Shown in pieces: positions 58,761 through 64,000 of a stretch of DNA of 64,000 nt (position 1 is its first letter; each line of letters starts with the position of its first letter). Below the pieces are notes generated by a model. It searched no databases, was not told the origin of the DNA, and was given only the letters and a program-made list of their open reading frames with translations. The stretch lies in NCBI GenBank assembly GCA_045594705.1, contig JAZNZB010000090.1, positions 65,384-129,383 of the forward strand. Direction: 5' to 3'. A program made the position numbers and the translations under genes. The DNA comes from SVQP01 sp045594705. Lineage in GTDB: Bacteria; Bacillota; Clostridia; Oscillospirales; CAG-272.

Positions 58761-60245
58761 ATGAAGCAATATTTACTTGCAATGGACCAAGGCACGACCA
58801 GCTGCCGCGCCATTATTTTCTCTTCAGACGGACAAATGGTCGGCACGGCACAAAAGGAATTTTCGCAGATCTTCCCGCACGACGGTTGGGTGGAGCACGA
58901 TCCCACCGAGATCTGGGCAACGCAGATCGGCGTGGCGCACGAGGCATTGGCAAAAACCGGCCTCGACGGTGCGGATATTGCTGCCATTGGTATTACCAAC
59001 CAGCGCGAGACCACCGTGGTGTGGGATAAGCATACCGGAAAGCCGGTCTACAACGCTATCGTATGGCAGTGCCGTCGCACGGCAGATTACTGCGACGCAC
59101 TCAAGGAGCAAGGCTATGGTGACGTGGTCAGAGCCAAGACAGGTCTTCTGATCGACTCTTACTTCTCTGCGACCAAGATTCGCTGGATCCTGCAAAACAT
59201 TCCTGGTGCTATGGAAAAAGCCCAAAACGGAGAGCTCTTGTTCGGCACGGTAGACACCTGGCTGATCTGGATGCTGACCGGCGGCAAGGTACACGCAACT
59301 GACCCCAGTAACGCTGCACGCACGATGCTTTACAACATCCACGAGCTTTGCTGGGACGCAGAGCTTTTGGAGCTTTTCGGAATTCCCGCATGCATGCTCC
59401 CCCGGGTACTGCCCTCCTCCGGCGTATTCGGTTACACCAAGCATTCTCTGTTTGGCACGGAGATCCCAATTGCGGGAGTGGCAGGCGACCAGCAGGCGGC
59501 ACTGTTTGGGCAATGCTGCTTTGACAAGGGCGACGTCAAAAATACTTATGGTACAGGCGGCTTTATGCTGATGAATACCGGCGAAACTGCCGTGACCTCG
59601 CAAAACGGCCTTGTGACCTCGATCGCATGGCGAATCGGAGACAAAACACAATATGTGCTCGAGGGCTCGGTATTCGTATGCGGTGCTGCCGTGCAATGGC
59701 TGCGCGACGGACTTGGCATCATTCGCTCCTCTGCAGATACCGAAAAGCTTGCACGCAGCGTGCCTGACAATGGCGGGGTTTACTTTGTGCCCGCATTTGT
59801 TGGCTTGGGTGCGCCCTATTGGGATCCGTACGCACGCGGCAGCATCGTGGGCTTGACGCGAGCGGCAACCAAGGCGCATATCGTTCGTGCAACGCTGGAG
59901 GCCATGGCTTACCAGACGGCCGACGTGCTTGCCGTGATGGAGCAAGAGGCTGGCACACCCGTTGGCTCGTTGAAGGTGGACGGCGGTGCAAGTGCGAATA
60001 AGTTCCTGCTGCAATTCCAAGCCGACGTAACCGGAAAGCAGATCGTACGCCCCTGTTGCATTGAAACCACTGCGCTGGGTGCTGCGTGTCTTGCAGGTCT
60101 TGCCGTAGGCGTTTACGACTCTCTTGACGCCATTCGCAAGATCTATCGACCTGACGTGCAATTCGATGCGCAGATGTCGCATGAGCAAAGAAATGCGCTT
60201 TATACCGGATGGAAAAAAGCCGTGGAACGCACGCTGAGTGAATAA
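58761..60245 (+). CDS. glpK: Glycerol kinase
   Basis: Phosphorylates glycerol to sn-glycerol 3-phosphate, trapping it in the cell. The 494 residues match the family closely: LAMDQGTTSCRAIIFSSDG (ATP loop), WVEHDPTEIW, ITNQRETTVVWDKHTG, WQCRRTADYC, GTVDTWLIWMLTGG, TDPSNAARTMLYNIH, IAGVAGDQQAALFGQCCF, NTYGTGGFML and GGASANKFLLQFQAD. GGAGG precedes the ATG. No glycerol facilitator or glycerol-3-phosphate dehydrogenase is adjacent. A long hairpin follows the stop. Confidence 0.96.
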   Translation: MKQYLLAMDQGTTSCRAIIFSSDGQMVGTAQKEFSQIFPHDGWVEHDPTEIWATQIGVAHEALAKTGLDGADIAAIGITNQRETTVVWDKHTGKPVYNAIVWQCRRTADYCDALKEQGYGDVVRAKTGLLIDSYFSATKIRWILQNIPGAMEKAQNGELLFGTVDTWLIWMLTGGKVHATDPSNAARTMLYNIHELCWDAELLELFGIPACMLPRVLPSSGVFGYTKHSLFGTEIPIAGVAGDQQAALFGQCCFDKGDVKNTYGTGGFMLMNTGETAVTSQNGLVTSIAWRIGDKTQYVLEGSVFVCGAAVQWLRDGLGIIRSSADTEKLARSVPDNGGVYFVPAFVGLGAPYWDPYARGSIVGLTRAATKAHIVRATLEAMAYQTADVLAVMEQEAGTPVGSLKVDGGASANKFLLQFQADVTGKQIVRPCCIETTALGAACLAGLAVGVYDSLDAIRKIYRPDVQFDAQMSHEQRNALYTGWKKAVERTLSE

Positions 60246-60253
60246 TCATACAA

Positions 60254-60299
60254 AAAACCTCCATACTATGGTAGATATTACCGTGGTGTGGAGGTTTTT
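60254..60299 (+). promoter_or_regulatory. Terminator-like hairpin that buries the next gene's ribosome site
   Basis: AAAACCTCCA and TGGAGGTTTT form the outer stem. TACTATGGTA pairs with TACCGTGGTG by Watson-Crick and G-U pairs, giving about 20 continuous pairs and a GATAT loop. The Shine-Dalgarno GGAGG (60290-60294) is in the right arm and the T run leads directly into ATG 60300. It can end glpK transcription and, if read through, block translation. Confidence 0.7.
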
Positions 60300-61283
60300 A
60301 TGTCATTTTTCTCGTTTGACTTGATGCAGAGCAAAAGAAAATGTGCGGTGATCGGTTGTCTTGGCACGGGCGGTACCATCGCCTGGTCCCTTGCACAAAG
60401 CGGGCTTTTCGATGAGCTCGTGCTGATCGACGATGACAAACGCATGGCAGACGGTCAGGTGGCAGATATTCTCGGCGCGCTTCCCTACGGTGCAAGCCCT
60501 GATGTATGGGTTGGTGATTATGCAGATCTTGAGGGATGTAAACTGATTATTTTGGCTACGGGAATTCCCGCTCTGTATGAAACCGCGCAAGCAGATCAAA
60601 TCGAGCTTAATCTCCCCTTGGTGCGTGCTGCTGCAGCAGGGATCGCCGCAAACAACACCGATGCCGTGGTTTTGGTTGCAAGCGAGCCCGTGGATATCAT
60701 GACTCATATTGTTTTGCATGCTCTTGGGGTTCCGTCTACGCGCGTAATTGGCCTGGGCACGCTCCCTCTTTCCCTGCGCACAAGCAGATTGATTGCTCAA
60801 TATCTGGGCACCGACAGCCGCAACGTGCAAGCCTTGGTGCTTGGAACAGATGATGACAACGCCTTTTTGTGTAAAACTTATCTGCGAGTTTGCGGCATGT
60901 CCGTTCCAAGCTATCTTAAATCAATGGGGCGCAATGACGATATCGCTCTGCTGCAATCTCTTCTGGACGATGCAAGATACTCGCAAAGACGTGCTTTTGA
61001 CGCAAAGGGCCGCTCTGATTTTTCTATCGCACACGCTTGTGTGCTTGCAGCGGATGCGGTTATGAACGACCGCAGCGTGCTGCTGCCGCTGAGTGTATGT
61101 GCGAATGGATACTGTGAGCTTTCACAGATCTGTTTGAGCCTTCCCTGCGTGCTTGGCAAATACGGTGCTCGCGTGGTCTATGATATGATGCCGGATTTCT
61201 CGGAAACTGATCAGCTTCGTCGGTCAGCAGCTCGCTTGCGGGCAGTGTTGCTTGATTGCGAGCAGCTGTTCAGTGCAAAATAA
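60300..61283 (+). CDS. Lactate/malate dehydrogenase-like protein lacking catalytic residues
   Basis: A 327-residue protein with the fold of L-lactate dehydrogenase: CAVIGCLGTGGTIAWSLAQSG (Rossmann loop, near 15-35), DELVLIDDD (Asp for NAD ribose), VGDYADLEGCKLIILATG, VLVASEPVDIMTHIVLHALG and VIGLGTLPLSLRTSRLIAQYLG. The catalytic His of GEHGD is replaced by Asp184 (GTDDD). The Asp that assists it is Leu157, and the substrate-loop Arg is missing. Arg160 (equivalent to Arg171) stays. It is unlikely to be a normal LDH and may be a sensor or have another reaction. The frame is intact, so it is not a pseudogene by sequence. Confidence 0.85.
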   Translation: MSFFSFDLMQSKRKCAVIGCLGTGGTIAWSLAQSGLFDELVLIDDDKRMADGQVADILGALPYGASPDVWVGDYADLEGCKLIILATGIPALYETAQADQIELNLPLVRAAAAGIAANNTDAVVLVASEPVDIMTHIVLHALGVPSTRVIGLGTLPLSLRTSRLIAQYLGTDSRNVQALVLGTDDDNAFLCKTYLRVCGMSVPSYLKSMGRNDDIALLQSLLDDARYSQRRAFDAKGRSDFSIAHACVLAADAVMNDRSVLLPLSVCANGYCELSQICLSLPCVLGKYGARVVYDMMPDFSETDQLRRSAARLRAVLLDCEQLFSAK

Positions 61284-61284
61284 A

Positions 61285-61323
61285 AACGTAAAAAGGGTGC
61301 TGTTACAGCACCCTTTTTACGTT
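61285..61323. terminator. Bidirectional terminator between the LDH-like gene and rpmA
   Basis: A perfect 18-bp stem (61285-61302 with 61306-61323) with a TTA loop, between converging genes. Confidence 0.9.
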
Positions 61324-61337
61324 TGACCCGACAGAAA

Positions 61338-61616
61338 TCAGTCTGCGTAAACGCTGACCTGCTTCTTGTCCTTAGTCTTGTGTTCAAATTTTACCTTGCC
61401 GTCAATCAGCGCGTACAGAGTGTGGTCGGTACCCATACCAACGTTGTTACCAGCGTGGATAGCGGTTCCTCTCTGTCTTACGATGATGTTGCCGGCGATA
61501 ACTGCCTGACCGTCAGCCTTCTTAACGCCAAGGCGCTTAGACTCACTGTCACGACCGTTCTTAGTAGAGCCGACACCCTTTTTATGAGCAAAGAACTGTA
61601 AACTAAGTCTCAACAT
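61338..61616 (-). CDS. rpmA: Ribosomal protein L27
   Basis: A 92-residue protein of the large ribosomal subunit whose N-terminus reaches the peptidyl-transferase centre. The sequence starts MLRLSLQFFAHKKGVGSTKNG. The first nine residues (ending LQFF) are the Firmicutes extension that must be cut before AHKKGVG by the protease Prp, encoded directly upstream. NGRDSESKRLGVKKADGQ and IVRQRGTAIHAGNNVGMG are typical. GGAGG precedes the ATG. Last gene of rplU-prp-rpmA. Confidence 0.97.
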   Translation of the reverse strand: MLRLSLQFFAHKKGVGSTKNGRDSESKRLGVKKADGQAVIAGNIIVRQRGTAIHAGNNVGMGTDHTLYALIDGKVKFEHKTKDKKQVSVYAD

Positions 61617-61673
61617 GATCTTACCTCCATCTTTTTGTGCGATCCCAATCCAAGGGATTCTGAATTTGAAAAA

Positions 61674-62045
61674 TTACGCGGTTTGCGACTCGTACGGTCT
61701 GTCTTCGACAGCTACATCCAGGTAATCGTAATACTCCTCGATCATATCCTCAATCTGCTTGTAATAAGCCATGAAGATGCCCGAAACAGCATAACGCTTG
61801 TAATCGTCCTCCTCGTATTCGGGGAGAGCCGACTTGGACTTGACCGTGATCTTGGTTGTGGTCTCATCGATGGTATAATCGATGTGCGACGCATAAGCCA
61901 CCTCAACGGTATTGATGATCAGCATAGTCATTGCAGACAGCGCTGCGCAGATGATGTCGTCACCCTCTTGTCCGTACCCTGTGTGTCCCTGTTCCTCGAA
62001 GCCGTAGAAAATTCCGTCGCTTCTGAAAAATACCAGCTTGGTCAT
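61674..62045 (-). CDS. prp: Ribosomal-processing cysteine protease Prp
   Basis: A 123-residue protease that removes the N-terminal extension of L27. The catalytic pair is His21 in EQGHTGYGQEG and Cys33 in DDIICAALSAMT, as in the Staphylococcus enzyme. The order rplU-prp-rpmA is the standard one for Firmicutes whose L27 carries the LQFF extension, as here. It starts 14 bases after the rplU stop, with only a weak ribosome site visible, so translation may be coupled. Confidence 0.93.
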   Translation of the reverse strand: MTKLVFFRSDGIFYGFEEQGHTGYGQEGDDIICAALSAMTMLIINTVEVAYASHIDYTIDETTTKITVKSKSALPEYEEDDYKRYAVSGIFMAYYKQIEDMIEEYYDYLDVAVEDRPYESQTA

Positions 62046-62059
62046 AAAAAACCGAAAAA

Positions 62060-62371
62060 TTAAGCCTCGATCTTAGTGATCTGAACCTTGGTGTAAGGCT
62101 GTCTGTGACCGATCTTCTTCTTTTCGTTCTTCTTGGGCTTGTACTTCATAACGTAAATCTTCTTGTTCTTACCGTTCTTGAGTACCTTGGCGGTAACCTT
62201 AGCGCCTTCAACGGTGGGAACGCCTGCCTTAAAGCCTGCGTCGGTAGAAACTGCAACAACCTTATCGAAAACGATATCGCTGCCTTCCTCAACATTGAGC
62301 TTCTCGACAAAGATGATGTCCTGCTCGAGTACCTTGTACTGCTTTCCGCCGGTTTCAATTACTGCAAACAC
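62060..62371 (-). CDS. rplU: Ribosomal protein L21
   Basis: A 103-residue protein that binds 23S rRNA. The sequence begins with a GTG codon (62371-62369) read as Met, FAVIETGGKQYKV, with GAGAGG eight bases upstream; a longer frame upstream passes through the leader and is rejected. VVAVSTDAGFKAGVP, KNKKIYVMKYKPKKNEKKKIGHRQPYT (split for length: KYKPKKNEKKK, GHRQPYT) are family hallmarks. First gene of the operon with prp and rpmA. Confidence 0.97.
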   Translation of the reverse strand: MFAVIETGGKQYKVLEQDIIFVEKLNVEEGSDIVFDKVVAVSTDAGFKAGVPTVEGAKVTAKVLKNGKNKKIYVMKYKPKKNEKKKIGHRQPYTKVQITKIEA

Positions 62372-62467
62372 GAAAAGCACCTCTCTTTCATATAGTCTCG
62401 CTAAAGTTCGGCGATGCATCCATCTGCAAGCAAATTTTTGCATACTTAAAAAGCCTATTTTATGCGG
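62372..62467 (-). ncRNA. Leader of the L21 operon, possible autoregulatory RNA
   Basis: About 95 bases lie between the promoter and rplU, longer than needed for initiation. Firmicutes often have an L21-binding leader here. Short complementary segments are present, but I cannot confirm the consensus fold by eye. Confidence 0.35.
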
Positions 62468-62473
62468 CAATAT

Positions 62474-62502
62474 ATTTTATCATGCCCTAAGGGTTTTGTC
62501 AA
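62474..62502 (-). promoter_or_regulatory. Promoter of rplU-prp-rpmA
   Basis: On the minus strand, TTGACA (62502-62497), 17 bases, TAAAAT (62479-62474). Confidence 0.8.
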
Positions 62503-62614
62503 GGGGTTTCTTTCATATTTTTCACAAATTTTTGATATTTTTTTCGTGCAAAATGCTTTATTTGATTTTTTCTCGAAAAATCAGAAATATTTTCTTACGT
62601 TCGACTTTTTTCTC

Positions 62615-62643
62615 TTGACGAAAGCTGCAAATACGGGTATAAT
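62615..62643 (+). promoter_or_regulatory. Promoter of the ROK-like regulator gene
   Basis: TTGACG (62615-62620), 17 bases, TATAAT (62638-62643). Confidence 0.8.
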
Positions 62644-62684
62644 GATATCAAGATTTCCAGTATTTCCCAGTTTGGAGTGTGAGC

Positions 62685-63743
62685 ATGTCAAATAAACCAA
62701 GTCAATCTCCCGAACAAATTCATCCTTTATTTGCGGGTTTTCGCCGAGAAAATCTCTTGTCCTGCTTTTGTGCCCTTTGCGAAAGCGGTACCGTGACGCG
62801 TGCTGAGCTTGCCGCGGCCACAGAGCTTTCTATCATGACTACAGGAAAAATTGCCGACGCCATGATAGAGCGAGGGATATGGATCGAGGAAAAGCTTCCC
62901 TGCGCCGGTGCCGGGCGTCGACCCGGCACGTTGCAGTTTTCTCAGCGTCCTCTTTTTTTGGTGCTTGATCTTTCATGCCGCCGCTTTCGGGCGCATATTC
63001 TCTCGCCCGACAGTCGGACCAAAGAAATTTGTGTACATGACTATAATGATATTTTCCCTTTTGATGACAATCTTTTGATCTTTCTCAATTCGGTACGCAG
63101 AGCCTGCAACACGGACAAAAGTATGCTGCCCTATCTTGCCGTGATCACAGCCCCCGAAGACGACAAGCGGCAATGCATTACCAACTCGCTTGCCGTCTCT
63201 CCCAGATCGCGCGAGCATATGTTGCGCAAGATCGAGCAGATCTTGCGGCGTGAATGCGATTTGGTCACAGACGAAATCAGTGCAGCGCAGTCCTACTTTC
63301 ATTCGCTTTCCGAATATCAGAATCCCGACTGCGGTGTGTTTATCAGCTTGTCCGACATGATGTACGCATCGGTTTGGATGCGCGGAAACGTAACAAAGCC
63401 GCGAATCTGCCGCATTGGTGACCTGCTGATCCCGGAGCACAAGAAGGTTGCTGACGCTCTTGCGGATGCGCTTTGCACAGAGGAGGCAGCTTTGCCGACC
63501 GCTTGCGCGATCAGTACGCTGGAATCCTTCTTTACACCCGATCTGATCGTGCTGGAATCCAATCGCTTTGACCTAAGCGAAGCATTTCTTGAGAGCGTGT
63601 ACGAGCAATTAAAGCCAATATTGCCTGCAAACAACCGTATTATCCCCTTGCGTATTTGCCCTGCCAAGCCGAATGCCGCCGTTTGCGGCTGTGCTTCGGA
63701 ATTGCGAAAGAAGTGGTTTTATGATCTGACGGGGGTCAGATAA
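62685..63743 (+). CDS. Degenerate ROK-type transcriptional regulator
   Basis: A 352-residue protein with an N-terminal winged helix (RRENLLSCFCALCESGTVTRAELAAATELSIMTTGKIADAMIERG, about 20-65, here read as the TRAELA and TTGKIAD helices) like NagC/XylR repressors. The body keeps the size and order of a ROK domain, but the ATP loop is LDLSCRRFRAH, where DxGxT is expected. The Cys-rich zinc motif CxCGxxGCxE is absent, so sugar kinase activity is unlikely. GGAG lies seven bases before the ATG at 62685; a GTG at 62679 is too close. Its targets are unknown. Confidence 0.7.
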   Translation: MSNKPSQSPEQIHPLFAGFRRENLLSCFCALCESGTVTRAELAAATELSIMTTGKIADAMIERGIWIEEKLPCAGAGRRPGTLQFSQRPLFLVLDLSCRRFRAHILSPDSRTKEICVHDYNDIFPFDDNLLIFLNSVRRACNTDKSMLPYLAVITAPEDDKRQCITNSLAVSPRSREHMLRKIEQILRRECDLVTDEISAAQSYFHSLSEYQNPDCGVFISLSDMMYASVWMRGNVTKPRICRIGDLLIPEHKKVADALADALCTEEAALPTACAISTLESFFTPDLIVLESNRFDLSEAFLESVYEQLKPILPANNRIIPLRICPAKPNAAVCGCASELRKKWFYDLTGVR

Positions 63744-63749
63744 ATCGAA

Positions 63750-63900
63750 CAGCTCGAAATGGGTTTGATTTGACCCGTTTTGGATGCCATAAGGGAATCG
63801 AACCCGTATTTCGCCGTTGGCGAAATGTCGAGCAGCCGTTATAGTTCATGAAATCTCACAGTATGCCGGGCAGCTCGAAATGGGTTAGATTTGACCCGTT
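63750..63900. repeat. Direct repeats and a tRNA-like fragment downstream of tRNA-Arg
   Basis: Two 30-base direct repeats (63750-63779 and 63871-63900) differ at one base. Between them, around 63793-63807, GGGAATCGAACCC copies the T-arm segment of the tRNA-Arg at 63944, and ATTTCGCC-GTT-GGCGAAAT (63810-63828) forms a hairpin. No gene is seen in this stretch. Confidence 0.65.
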
Positions 63901-63908
63901 GAAAGTGC

Positions 63909-63944
63909 AAAAAAGGTCAATCGCTTGTGCGGTTGACCTTTTTT
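63909..63944 (-). terminator. Terminator of tRNA-Arg
   Basis: AAAAAAGGTCAA-T-CGC and GCG-G-TTGACCTTTTTT with a TTGT loop, immediately 3' of the tRNA on the minus strand. Confidence 0.85.
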
Positions 63945-64000
63945 GGCACCCCCAACGGGAATCGAACCCATAACTAACCCTTAGGAGGGGTTTATTATAT
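63944..64000 (-). tRNA. tRNA-Arg (CCT anticodon), cut by window end
   Basis: The 3' part of a tRNA on the minus strand. The anticodon loop CTCCTAA on an AACCC/GGGTT stem gives CCT. The T-arm reads ATGGGTTCGATTCCCGT, the acceptor strand ends GGGGGTG, and CCA is encoded at 63946-63944. The D-arm and the 5' acceptor lie outside the window. Confidence 0.85.

Noticed and set aside
58824..60188. 454-codon minus-strand frame opposite glpK
   Set aside because: glpK matches its family along its full length; the antisense frame has no known features.

Overview
The window looks like a chromosomal segment of an anaerobic, probably host-associated member of the Clostridia (Firmicutes). The reasons are the AGGAGG-type ribosome binding sites, near-consensus TTGACA-17-TATAAT promoters before most operons, many lipoproteins with Clostridia-like lipoboxes, an Rnf complex, a short HisG with HisZ, a DUF1836 protein, L27 with a cleavable N-terminal extension next to its Prp protease, and catabolism of rhamnose, uronate and fucose typical of gut glycan users. 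The species cannot be named from this sequence alone.

Layout. 1-2.5 kb: 3' end of NAD synthetase, a peptidase E-like gene and L-rhamnose isomerase. 2.6-6 kb: a 1131-residue lipoprotein of unknown function. 6-7.6 kb (minus): a GrpB/pyrophosphatase fusion and the Mn exporter mntP. 7.7-15.1 kb: the operon hisZGDCBHAF-hisIE. 15.2-18.2 kb: two phage relics, a terminase tail and a portal head, on either side of an intact minus-strand collagen-like DUF4886 lipoprotein gene. 18.2-22.4 kb: a GH109-like oxidoreductase and trkA-trkH. 22.4-31.6 kb: a divergent uronate locus, with two Gfo/Idh/MocA oxidoreductases and two TIM-barrel isomerases on minus, and uxaC-uxuA-uxuB-kdgA-kdgK on plus. The kdgA-kdgK gap is strongly structured. 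31.6-37.1 kb (minus): an XRE regulator, an acyltransferase, a GH29 fucosidase, two related membrane proteins and a YwaF-like protein. 37.2-45.9 kb (minus): rnfCDGEAB with a NusG-II protein and a Gx transporter, then a separately promoted putative flavolipoprotein and apbE. 46.1-51.9 kb (minus): an M48 peptidase, a broken XRE gene, a lipoprotein, two tRNA-Leu genes with repeated tRNA fragments, a membrane protein and a DUF1836 regulator. 52-64 kb: an M50 peptidase, potABCD, an alanyl-tRNA editing protein, a nuclease-like protein, glpK, a lactate dehydrogenase-like protein without its catalytic residues, rplU-prp-rpmA, a degenerate ROK-like regulator and a partial tRNA-Arg.

How it fits together. 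The uronate genes take glucuronate through fructuronate, mannonate, KDG and KDPG to pyruvate and glyceraldehyde 3-phosphate. Rhamnose isomerase and the fucosidase add deoxy-sugar use. The Rnf complex links ferredoxin/NAD redox to an ion gradient. ApbE would attach FMN to RnfG, RnfD and perhaps the neighbouring lipoprotein. TrkAH and PotABCD handle potassium and polyamines. The less explained items are the structured kdgA-kdgK segment, the lipoprotein gene sitting between phage relics, the hairpin that buries the ribosome binding site after glpK, the variant flavin-motif lipoprotein, and the tRNA-fragment repeats. All assignments are by reading motifs; no database search was run.
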